Part shown: in pieces, positions 7,718 to 13,409 of the stretch
Layout of the letters: every line of letters starts with the position of its first letter
How positions within the stretch are numbered: position 1 is the first letter of the stretch
Assembly: GCA_023249165.1 (NCBI GenBank)
Contig: JAHFDE010000023.1
Coordinates: 1-18,607 of the forward strand
Reading direction: 5' to 3'
DNA: 18,607 nucleotides
Source: Candidatus Methylomirabilota bacterium
GTDB lineage: Bacteria > Methylomirabilota > Methylomirabilia > Methylomirabilales > CSP1-5
Notes under the pieces: generated by a model
The model's input: only the letters and a program-made list of their open reading frames with translations
Told to the model about the DNA's origin: nothing
Databases searched by the model: none
Translations under genes and position numbers: made by a program

Positions 7718-8014
7718 ATGAGCGATGACCGTGGATTTGGCGGAGCGGCCGTGCTGCTGGCTTTTCTGCTCGGGGGCGCCTTTGGAGCACTCACCACACT
7801 GCTCTACGCTCCGGAATCGGGAAAGCGCACCCGGGTGCGGATCCGGCGGCTTACCGAGGACCTCCAGGAGCGGGCCCTCGATGTGGCCGAGGAGGTCCGG
7901 GACCGGGTGGAAGATGCCGTGGACCAGGGCCGCGAGGCCGTCTTATCCGCTTTCGAGGCGGGGAAGGAGGCCTTCCAGCGCGAGCGGGATAGGCTGACGA
8001 CATCGTCTTCCTAA
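7718..8014 (+). CDS. YtxH-like small membrane protein
   Basis: 98 residues: a glycine-rich N-terminal hydrophobic segment (~8-27, ending LLYAPESGKRTR) and a long charged helix. The hydrophobic stretch followed by YAPxSGKxTR is the hallmark of YtxH (PF12732) proteins, annotated as general-stress or gas-vesicle-like. There are ATGs at 7712 and 7718; AGGAGG at 7703-7708 is only 3 nt from the first but 9 nt from the second, so the second is preferred. The preceding gene's stop sits between the ribosome site and the start. The gene is followed immediately by a strong terminator-like hairpin, suggesting it is the last gene of the clpB-side transcript. Confidence 0.75.
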   Translation: MSDDRGFGGAAVLLAFLLGGAFGALTTLLYAPESGKRTRVRIRRLTEDLQERALDVAEEVRDRVEDAVDQGREAVLSAFEAGKEAFQRERDRLTTSSS

Positions 8015-9099
8015 TGGACGGGACAACGCGTCCCCCGCATGCGTGCCCGGGAGGGTCTTCCCGGGCATCATGCTTTTCCGCACCGACCGTCGGGCGCTCG
8101 GTCGCGGCAAGCGGCTTTACGTTGCTGGTCGTCCTCGGCCTGGCCGTTTGGAGCGCCGCTCTCGCCTGTTCCGAACAGGCCTGTGAGCAGCACTTCCTCC
8201 TGCAAGAGGTGCGGGAGGTCCGGGTTGCCGACGGGGGGTATCTCCGCGAGGCCTCCGGGCTCACCGGGTTCGGCGGGCATATTTGGACCGTCTCGGACAA
8301 GAACGACGCCGCCATCTACCGGCTGGATCTTTCAAGCCGGGAAAGAGTGGCTGCCGCCCGGGAGACCCCCCTCCACATCTCTCCGGCCATCCGGCAGGCG
8401 CTATCGGCGTGCAGAAGCCATCGGGGAGACCGCCTGGATCTCGAAGGGATCGCAGCGGATGCCGGGGGTCTTTTCTTCCTGCTTTCCGAAAACTACCGGG
8501 CCATCCTCATCACCGAGGTCGTTGATCCCAGCGGCCCCACCCCCCGGGCCGCCGTCACGGACGTCCTCTGTGTGCCAGACAGGAACCTGTCGGCCAACGA
8601 CGGGCTGGAGGGGCTCAGCGCCTTTTCGGGCGGCCTTTTGACGCTGGAAGAGGGTAAGAGCTCGCCGACCAAGAGGCTGTACCGGTGCCTCCCCCCTGAC
8701 CGCCACTGCAGCCCCGTGCGATTCCCCGCCCTAGACGGGCGCACCCCCGACATCTCCTTCCGTGATCCCCACGGAACGCGGCTCCTAGTCCTGAATACGG
8801 CGTCGGGACTCCTGGAGCGCTTCAACAAGGTGTGTGAGGTGCAGGTCGGGGATCAGACCGTCAGGGCGTGCGTGCTGGACCTCGACCAGGTCAAGGAGGG
8901 CGCGAAGAGTCGGGGTGACCTCCCGGAATCGTTTCGGCGAGAGGGGGGAATGAACTACGAGGGGATCCACTTCGATGCGGCCACAGGGCGGCTATATATC
9001 ATCAATGACAACAACGCCGTCTGGAACCTGATTTTTTACCAGGACGCCGACCGGGAGCCGACCCTCCTCCTGATCTTCACCCATACCACTCCGCCGTGA
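8014..9099 (+). CDS. Secreted beta-propeller-like protein (phytase-like/SdiA-regulated type), hypothetical
   Basis: 361 residues from the only available ATG, which overlaps the ytxH-like stop by one base (TAATG). A hydrophobic segment ending SAALA (~35-52) looks like a signal peptide, but it follows an unusual 34-residue Cys/Pro/Gly-rich leader encoded across a terminator-like hairpin (8037-8077). The true start may therefore lie elsewhere; only a TTG at 8122 is available in frame, and it has no ribosome site. The mature part has repeated propeller-blade-like phrases: LREASGLTGFGGHIWTVSDK, RLDLEGIAADAGGLFFLLSE, LSANDGLEGLSAF and MNYEGIHFDAATGRLYIIND. The recurring 'EG(I/L)' after a blade is like esterase-like phytase (PF13449) or SdiA-regulated proteins. 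The stop is 2 bp from that of the convergent SDR gene. Function is not assigned. Confidence 0.6.
   Translation: MDGTTRPPHACPGGSSRASCFSAPTVGRSVAASGFTLLVVLGLAVWSAALACSEQACEQHFLLQEVREVRVADGGYLREASGLTGFGGHIWTVSDKNDAAIYRLDLSSRERVAAARETPLHISPAIRQALSACRSHRGDRLDLEGIAADAGGLFFLLSENYRAILITEVVDPSGPTPRAAVTDVLCVPDRNLSANDGLEGLSAFSGGLLTLEEGKSSPTKRLYRCLPPDRHCSPVRFPALDGRTPDISFRDPHGTRLLVLNTASGLLERFNKVCEVQVGDQTVRACVLDLDQVKEGAKSRGDLPESFRREGGMNYEGIHFDAATGRLYIINDNNAVWNLIFYQDADREPTLLLIFTHTTPP
8037..8077 (+). terminator. Intrinsic-terminator-like hairpin after the ytxH-like gene
   Basis: TGCCCGGGA (8044-8052) and TCCCGGGCA (8059-8067) form a perfect 9-bp GC-rich stem with a 6-nt loop. An outer GCAT/ATGC pairing (8037-8040 with 8070-8073) extends it, and TTTT (8074-8077) follows directly. 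It lies 23-63 nt after the ytxH-like stop and inside the 5' end of the downstream reading frame. Confidence 0.6.
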
Positions 9100-9101
9100 G
9101 C

Positions 9102-9821
9102 CTAGCGACCCAGGAAATCGCGGGCCTCCAGGGATTGGCCGGTGACGTCGCGGGATTCGTCGGAGGCGAGATAGACGAAGACGGGGGTGATCTGCTCGGG
9201 GGTCGGCAGGGTCAGCGGGTCCTCCTCGGGGTAGGCGGCCGCCCGCATGCCGGTGCGGGTCCCGCCCGGATTGACCGCGTTGACCCGGATATGAAACGGC
9301 AGAAGCTCAGCGGCCAGGAGCTGCGTGAGCCCTTCCAGGGCGAACTTGGATGCGGCGTAGGCTCCCCAGCGAGGCTTGCCGATGCGGCCGACTCCGGAGC
9401 TCACATTCATAATGGAGCCCCCGCCGGTCGGAATCATCAGAGGGAGGCAGGCCTTGATGACAAAGAACGGGCCATGGAGATTCACGGCGACCACCGCCTC
9501 CCAGTCCTCTTCGGGGTACTCGAGGATGGGCACCCGGGGGCCGAGGAGGGACGCGTTATTCACCAGGACGTGTAATCCATCGAATCGCCTCTTGATCTCC
9601 CCAGCCAACTGCTGCACCTGCTGCCGATCGGCCACATCCGCGCGAAGCGGTACGACGTTCCCTCCCCCCTTCTGGATCTCCGCCGCCGCCGCTTCGAGGC
9701 GTTCGAGATGCCTCGCCGTCACGATGACCGTGGCCCCCTCCCTCGCGTAGGCGGCGGCGACCGCTCTGCCGATCCCTTGACTCCCGCCGGTTACCAGGGC
9801 CACCTTTCCCTGAAGCCTCAT
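9102..9821 (-). CDS. Short-chain dehydrogenase/reductase (classical SDR)
   Basis: 239 residues, the usual classical SDR size. Rossmann cofactor motif TGGSQGIG (11-18), with TAR (35-37) after beta-2; Arg37 favours NADP(H). NNAS (88-91) stands in place of NNAG, N114 is in VNLHG, catalytic Ser is in NVSSG (S141/S142), Tyr155 and Lys159 are in YAASK, and VNAVNPGGTRT follows. The C-terminus ends SRDVTGQSLEARDFLGR, close to the common DVTGQ ending of the family. The GAGGG ribosome site is ~5 nt before ATG 9821. It oxidises or reduces an alcohol/carbonyl substrate that cannot be identified; FabG-like or sugar/steroid dehydrogenase activities are all possible. It is divergent from the Rieske gene and convergent with the propeller-like gene. 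Confidence 0.92.
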   Translation of the reverse strand: MRLQGKVALVTGGSQGIGRAVAAAYAREGATVIVTARHLERLEAAAAEIQKGGGNVVPLRADVADRQQVQQLAGEIKRRFDGLHVLVNNASLLGPRVPILEYPEEDWEAVVAVNLHGPFFVIKACLPLMIPTGGGSIMNVSSGVGRIGKPRWGAYAASKFALEGLTQLLAAELLPFHIRVNAVNPGGTRTGMRAAAYPEEDPLTLPTPEQITPVFVYLASDESRDVTGQSLEARDFLGR

Positions 9822-9830
9822 ACTACCCTC

Positions 9831-9858
9831 TTGTCAATTGCACCGTCTCTCTGATACC
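9831..9858 (+). promoter_or_regulatory. Possible promoter for the Rieske gene
   Basis: TTGTCA (9831-9836), 16 bp, then GATACC (9853-9858), a partial match to sigma-70 elements, within the 94-bp divergent region between the SDR and Rieske genes. Confidence 0.3.
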
Positions 9859-9915
9859 GTTCCCCGCAAGCTGAGCGCTAGCCATCCGATGTCACCCATC
9901 GCGAAGGGGGTCTAT

Positions 9916-10227
9916 ATGGGCAAGTTCGTCAAAGTAGCTGAGACCAAGGATGTCGCTGCCGGAACGGGAATCCTGGTGGAACTGGAAGGGGAACGGATCG
10001 CCCTCTTTAACGTCGACGGCACCTTCTGTGCCATCGGGGACGTTTGCACCCACTCGGGCGGCCCCCTGTCAGAGGGGGACCTGGACGGGGACGTGGTCAC
10101 GTGTCCATGGCACGGGGCCCAGTTCGATGTCAAGAACGGTGAGGTCATTGGCCCGCCCGCCCCCGATCCTGTTCACAGCTACCACATCAAGGTCGAGGGG
10201 ACGGCGATTCTGATCGAGCGTCCCTGA
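9916..10227 (+). CDS. Rieske-type [2Fe-2S] ferredoxin
   Basis: 103 residues from ATG 9916, preferred over the in-frame ATG at 9838 because GAAGGGGG lies 5 nt upstream and the family starts at MGKFVKVAE-like sequence. The Rieske cluster ligands are C44-x-H46 (CTHSGGPLSEG) and C63-x2-H66 (CPWHG), with the usual 16-residue gap between the two boxes. The size fits stand-alone Rieske ferredoxins of NirD/dioxygenase-ferredoxin type, which pass electrons to an oxygenase or reductase. No oxygenase or ferredoxin reductase gene is in the window, so the partner is unknown. The stop is 5 bp from the stop of the convergent interrupted small gene. Confidence 0.93.
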   Translation: MGKFVKVAETKDVAAGTGILVELEGERIALFNVDGTFCAIGDVCTHSGGPLSEGDLDGDVVTCPWHGAQFDVKNGEVIGPPAPDPVHSYHIKVEGTAILIERP

Positions 10228-10232
10228 GCGCA

Positions 10233-10526
10233 TCACGGGAGCGTCGTGATCTTCTCGGCGACGAGAGCCTCCCCGTCCTTTGTGTACGTGATCAGGACCT
10301 GATCTCCGGGACTGATGCCCGAGAGTTTCCCCGCGGTCGCCCGAAAGTTGAGGGGACTGCCGGTCTGGGCATCCCGAATTTGAATCGACTGGGCCGACGG
10401 ATTGACGGTCAGGGCCTCCCCAATGTGACCATTGGGGCCTGCCGCGGTTCAGGCCCAAACCTGAGGTGCCAAGAGCAGGAGGTGCAATACGAATGCTGCC
10501 CCGATGAGCCATTTATTCCGTACCAT
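10233..10526 (-). pseudogene. Small secreted protein gene interrupted by one in-frame TGA (nonsense mutation or recoded UGA)
   Basis: From ATG 10526 the frame encodes a signal peptide of 25 residues (MVRNKWLIGAAFVLHLLLLA, then PQVWA), then TGA (10451-10449), then 71 more residues in the same frame to TGA at 10235-10233. The second part reads as a compact beta-rich domain (segments HIGEALTVNPSAQSIQIRDA, FRATAGKLSGISPGDQVLIT, DGEALVAEKITTLP), similar in style to small periplasmic beta-barrel proteins such as DUF1344/DUF5666 types, though I cannot assign a family. A good ribosome site (AAAGGAGA, 7 nt spacing) and a promoter support a real gene. No frameshift and no ATG or GTG for reinitiation follow the TGA. 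Eleven nt after the TGA is a perfect 8-bp hairpin (10437-10418). It may be a fresh pseudogene, a sequencing error, or a selenoprotein-like gene. Confidence 0.6.
10418..10437 (-). other. 8-bp perfect hairpin downstream of the in-frame TGA (SECIS-like geometry)
   Basis: On the minus strand CCCCAATG and CATTGGGG pair perfectly around a GTCA loop. The stem starts 11 nt and the loop 19 nt after the TGA at 10451-10449; the loop begins with G, and GGUC is formed with the closing base. Known bacterial SECIS elements place a loop with an early G about 16-37 nt after UGA. The bulged U of the E. coli fdhF element is not seen. Structure seen; function inferred. Confidence 0.45.
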
Positions 10527-10566
10527 CCTCAGTCTCCTTTCCCTGCCTTTGCCATGACGCTCCGCC

Positions 10567-10595
10567 ATACTACCCCAGGGGCGTCCGACTGTAAA
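10567..10595 (-). promoter_or_regulatory. Promoter of the small secreted-protein gene
   Basis: Minus strand TTTACA (10595-10590), 17 bp, TAGTAT (10572-10567); 5/6 and 4/6 matches to sigma-70 consensus with ideal spacing, ending 40 nt before the ATG at 10526. It lies in the 110-bp gap after the isoaspartyl peptidase gene, so the small gene has its own promoter. Confidence 0.5.
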
Positions 10596-10636
10596 GGCTC
10601 CTTCACAGGGGTTCGCTGAAGATTCCGCGCGAATTT

Positions 10637-11500
10637 TCACCAGAGAAGGCTCGGGGCGTCAGAGGTCTTATCCATGAAGGCGCAGGACATCACGGGGGCG
10701 TTATGGGCATGCCCCACGCGCCCCTTGCGATCGACCAGGATGATTCCACCCTCGCCCTGGCCTCGCTCACCCAGGACCGCCATCGCGAGGCGTGCCGCAT
10801 CCTGGGGATGACGGTCTCCGGCCAAGAGATCGACGGCGGTCTTGGCTAACACCACCCGCATAATGGCCTCGCCATGGCCCGTCACCGAGGCCGCGCCCAA
10901 AAGGTGGTCAGCGTAGGTTCCTGCCCCGATCAAGGCGCTGTCCCCCACGCGCCCGGGCCGCTTGCGAAGGAGGCCCCCTGTGGAGGTGGCCGCCGCAATA
11001 CCCCCGGCCCCATCCACCGCCACCGCGCCGACCGTCCCGGGGCTGTCTTTCATCGCCTCCCATCTCGCGCGCTGCCGCTCTGTGACGAGCTCCTCGCCAG
11101 AGCAGCCCGAGATCCCGATATCGCGCGCAAACCGGTCCGCCCCCTCCGCTACCAGCAGAATATGCCTCCCGTCGTCGAGAACGCGGCGGGCCAGTCGAAT
11201 GGGATTACGAAGGTTGCGCACCGCGCCCACCGCCCCCGCGTGCAAGCGCCCGCCGTCCATGAGCGAGGCATCCATCTCGACCTCTCCCGCGGCATTGAGG
11301 ACGGAACCTCTTCCCGCGTTAAACAGGGGGTGATCCTCCAAGAAGGCCACTGCCTCCTCCACCGCATCGAGCGCTGATCCGCCCTGGAGAAGGCGCCGCC
11401 ATCCGGCGAGGGCTGCCCGCCTACAGCCCTCCCATCGCTCCTCCTCGTCCTCTTCCGGAACACGGCCTGCGCCACCATGCACCACGATAACGGGCTTCAT
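10637..11500 (-). CDS. Isoaspartyl peptidase / plant-type L-asparaginase (Ntn-hydrolase)
   Basis: 287 residues, normal for bacterial members of asparaginase family 2 (IaaA-like). The N-terminus MKPVIVVHGGAG is diagnostic; DHPLFNAGRGSVLNAAGEVEMDA (56-78) matches the alpha-subunit core. The enzyme matures by self-cleavage before a Thr, seen here as T156 in SPGTVGAVAVD. The beta-subunit motifs TSTGG (172-176), GDSALIGAG (186-194) and TGHGE (207-211) are present, so the enzyme looks intact. It would hydrolyse isoaspartyl dipeptides from damaged proteins and, less well, asparagine. The start codon overlaps the stop of the AbrB-type gene (ATGA), so the two are translationally coupled. No signal peptide; cytoplasmic. 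Confidence 0.93.
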   Translation of the reverse strand: MKPVIVVHGGAGRVPEEDEEERWEGCRRAALAGWRRLLQGGSALDAVEEAVAFLEDHPLFNAGRGSVLNAAGEVEMDASLMDGGRLHAGAVGAVRNLRNPIRLARRVLDDGRHILLVAEGADRFARDIGISGCSGEELVTERQRARWEAMKDSPGTVGAVAVDGAGGIAAATSTGGLLRKRPGRVGDSALIGAGTYADHLLGAASVTGHGEAIMRVVLAKTAVDLLAGDRHPQDAARLAMAVLGERGQGEGGIILVDRKGRVGHAHNAPVMSCAFMDKTSDAPSLLW

Positions 11501-11691
11501 GCAGCCGGCCCTTCCTCAGGGGACTCTTCCACCCTGTCCGCTCCCCGTTCCAAGACCTCGAGTGGTTTCAAGACGATGTAGCCCCCCCTGACTTCAACCT
11601 CAAGGAGGTCTCCAGCCCTCAGCCCCAGGCTCTTCCTCAGCTTAGCTGGTATGGTGAGCTGCCCCCGATCCTTGATGACCACACGAAACAG
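11497..11691 (-). CDS. SpoVT/AbrB-type DNA-binding protein (short start proposed)
   Basis: The conserved part is RVVIKDRGQLTIPAKLRKSL followed by GLRAGDLLEVEV, the swapped-hairpin AbrB/MazE DNA-binding fold. The frame runs upstream to ATGs at 11835 and 11739, but the extra residues are unlike the family and those ATGs lack ribosome sites. AAAGGAGG ends 7 nt before an in-frame CTG at 11691, and a GTG follows at 11682. A probable promoter (11758-11730) would start transcription near 11723, after both ATGs. I therefore prefer CTG 11691 (64 aa), with GTG 11682 as the alternative; a non-ATG start is a prediction. The AbrB fold acts as a transcription regulator or an antitoxin. No toxin gene is adjacent: the partner in the operon is the isoaspartyl peptidase, so autoregulation of this pair is the simplest idea. 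Confidence 0.75.
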   Translation of the reverse strand: MFRVVIKDRGQLTIPAKLRKSLGLRAGDLLEVEVRGGYIVLKPLEVLERGADRVEESPEEGPAA

Positions 11692-11729
11692 TGAAAAACC
11701 TCCTTTTTCTGAAAATACGATTGTGCAAC

Positions 11730-11758
11730 ATTCTGACATATTTTTAGATTCGGTCAAG
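11730..11758 (-). promoter_or_regulatory. Probable promoter of the AbrB/isoaspartyl peptidase operon
   Basis: Minus strand TTGACC (11758-11753), 17 bp, CAGAAT (11735-11730) in a locally AT-rich stretch. Its position requires a start codon downstream of ~11723, in agreement with the short AbrB start. Confidence 0.45.
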
Positions 11759-11772
11759 CAAAATTTGGCTTG
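11755..11772. promoter_or_regulatory. 18-bp near-perfect palindrome, possible operator
   Basis: CAAGCAAAATTTGGCTTG is symmetrical except at one pair. It overlaps the -35 of the AbrB-operon promoter and lies between the divergent AbrB and JAMM genes, as expected of an operator for the AbrB-type protein or another dimeric regulator. Confidence 0.35.
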
Positions 11773-11936
11773 CCACTCCGTAACGCCCGGGGTATCCTTT
11801 TTATGGCCGCAGGATGCCAGAACTCCCTTGTTCACCGGATACCAAAACCACTAATTGTTGGCGTTCCAAGCGAGCTTCACAGCTTGGGAAGAGAGACGAT
11901 GGAGTGGCCGTCTCACCTTCCCGGCAAGGATCGGAC

Positions 11937-12467
11937 ATGGAAGTTTATCTGAGTGAAAACGCCTTCGTCGGGCTACTCGTCTCGACCATCGAGGTCTACC
12001 GGCGGGAGTGCTTTGGCATTCTCCTCGGCCACAGCACGTCGGAGCGCGTGTTTGTGGAGTTTGCGGTCCCGTATCAGACGGCGAATCGAAAGTACCGGGA
12101 GGTCCACATGGACTGGAAGCGCAGCCAGCGGGTGGAGGATGCGGTCCGAAGCACCACCCGATGGGAGTGCGTGGGAGACTACCACTCCCACTCCAAGTAC
12201 GGGCTGAACCGGGCCACGACCGAGCTATCGAAGGAGGACGAAAAGTACTTCACCGATGGGACGGTCGGGATCGTGGTGGCGATCAACGACATCCGCAAGC
12301 CGAGACCCTGGGGGTACGTCAAAGGCACCCTCTCTGGTGCGGTCAACGGCTACTCCATCCGGGTCGGCGCCTACTATAAGTCCAACGACCACATCGAGAA
12401 GGCCCATATCATCTGCCCCTATGCCATCGGCTTCATGGAGAAGCAGGTCCCGGTGCGGGAGCGCTAG
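11937..12467 (+). CDS. JAMM/MPN-domain (Mov34/Prok-JAB-like) metalloprotease-like protein
   Basis: 176 residues from ATG 11937, chosen because AAGGA sits 6 nt upstream and the domain begins there; an ATG at 11814 would add 41 residues unlike the family. MPN features: helix with E24 in RRECFGILLGH, then H83-S-H85 in GDYHSHS. The canonical JAMM motif is HxH-x7-S-x2-D. Here the residue at the usual Asp position (11 after the second His) is E96, while an S-x-x-D (S98, D101) occurs five residues later, so either Glu replaces Asp or the loop is longer. JAMM proteins are zinc peptidases that often cut isopeptide or C-terminal bonds. No ubiquitin-like or E1-like gene is visible nearby. It is 3 bp upstream of the TIGR02757 gene and probably co-transcribed. 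Confidence 0.75.
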   Translation: MEVYLSENAFVGLLVSTIEVYRRECFGILLGHSTSERVFVEFAVPYQTANRKYREVHMDWKRSQRVEDAVRSTTRWECVGDYHSHSKYGLNRATTELSKEDEKYFTDGTVGIVVAINDIRKPRPWGYVKGTLSGAVNGYSIRVGAYYKSNDHIEKAHIICPYAIGFMEKQVPVRER

Positions 12468-12470
12468 CCC

Positions 12471-13316
12471 ATGGCGGCCCAGCCGAGGGTCGCTCCTCCG
12501 AACATCAAGGCCTATCTCGACCGGCTGTACGCCACCTACGATCTGAGCTACATCCCGACGTCGGCCGCTCAATTCCCCCACCGCTACCACCGGCCGGAAG
12601 ACATCGAGGTAGTGGGCTTCATCGCCAGTTGCTTTGCGTACGGCCGGGTCGAGGGATTCACCCCCCCGATCGATACCCTGCTCGCGGTCCTGGGGGATCA
12701 CCCCTACGGGTCGCTGCTTGCCTTCGACCCCAGGCGGGACGCCGAGCGCCTCCGCACGTTTTCATACCGCTTTAACGCCGCTCGCGATGCGATCTGTCTG
12801 CTCTGGTTCCTGCGCCAGACCCTCGAGCGCTACGGCTCGCTCCGGGCCTGCTACCTCGCCGGATACCGGGACCGGGACGAGGACACGCGACCGGCGCTCA
12901 CCGCCTTCGTCACCAAGGTCCTGCGGCTCGACCCGCGACCGGTCTATGGCAAAGGACACCTCTCGCCAGGGATGCATCATCTCCTCCCCTCACCGGCGCG
13001 CGGAGGGGCGTGCAAGCGCCTGCACCTTTTCCTTCGCTGGATGGTCCGGCAGGATCACATCGACTTCGGCCTGTGGCCCGAGCTGCCGCCGGCGAAGCTG
13101 ATCATCCCCCTGGATACGCACGTGGCCCAGGTCTCACGGCGGCTCCGCCTGACCCGGATGAAGAGCCCAGGCCTGGCCATGGCCCTCGAAATCACCGAGA
13201 ACCTGAAACGGTTCGACCCGGCGGATCCGGTCAAGTACGACTTCGCCCTCTGCCGGCTGGGCATGCTGGGCGATCGTTCAGGGTTCATGGTTCAGGGTTC
13301 ATGGCCAGAGACCTGA
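12471..13316 (+). CDS. TIGR02757 (DUF2400) family protein
   Basis: 281 residues with the family's recognisable features: YDLSYIPTSAAQFPHRYHRP near the start, EVVGFIASCFAYGRVEGF, the C-terminal core KRLHLFLRWMVRQDHIDFGL, PAKLIIPLDTHVAQVSRRL, and DPVKYDFALCRLGMLG. Its pattern of helices with D-x-H and R/K residues recalls HhH-type DNA glycosylases, but this is only an impression; the family's role is not established to my knowledge. It starts 3 bp after the JAMM gene stop, so is almost certainly in one operon with it. The C-terminus GDRSGFMVQGSWPET lies in the GTTCAGG/GTTCATG repeat (13276-13304), which has replaced or extended the natural end. Confidence 0.85.
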   Translation: MAAQPRVAPPNIKAYLDRLYATYDLSYIPTSAAQFPHRYHRPEDIEVVGFIASCFAYGRVEGFTPPIDTLLAVLGDHPYGSLLAFDPRRDAERLRTFSYRFNAARDAICLLWFLRQTLERYGSLRACYLAGYRDRDEDTRPALTAFVTKVLRLDPRPVYGKGHLSPGMHHLLPSPARGGACKRLHLFLRWMVRQDHIDFGLWPELPPAKLIIPLDTHVAQVSRRLRLTRMKSPGLAMALEITENLKRFDPADPVKYDFALCRLGMLGDRSGFMVQGSWPET

Positions 13317-13395
13317 CCCACCGCCCTTCCCTCTGCGCTTGAGAACTTCTGTTATTCTTGTGGCTACCATGAACTATGAACTCTGAACCCTGAAC
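13276..13395. repeat. Inverted repeat built of GTTCAKG heptamers (REP/MITE-like element)
   Basis: Left arm 13276-13304 is an exact two-copy 14-mer (GTTCAGGGTTCATG) plus one G. Right arm 13367-13395 (four TGAAC units) is its reverse complement at 25 of 29 positions, with 62 bp between. The left arm encodes the C-terminus of the TIGR02757 protein; the right arm ends 14 bp before the endonuclease IV ATG. Related to the repeat at 6064-6097. It could form a long hairpin separating the two transcription units. Confidence 0.8.
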
Positions 13396-13409
13396 ACCAC
13401 CTTAGTCGA

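Noticed and set aside
9838..9915. Longer ATG start for the Rieske protein
   Set aside because: Extra 26 residues are unlike the family and overlap the putative promoter; ATG 9916 has a strong ribosome site.
10232..10250. ATCACG/CGTGAT hairpin between the Rieske gene and the interrupted small gene
   Set aside because: A 6-bp stem without a T-run, and mostly within coding sequence; could be chance.
11692..11835. N-terminal extension of the AbrB-type protein
   Set aside because: AT-rich, Cys-containing sequence without ribosome site and upstream of the predicted transcription start.
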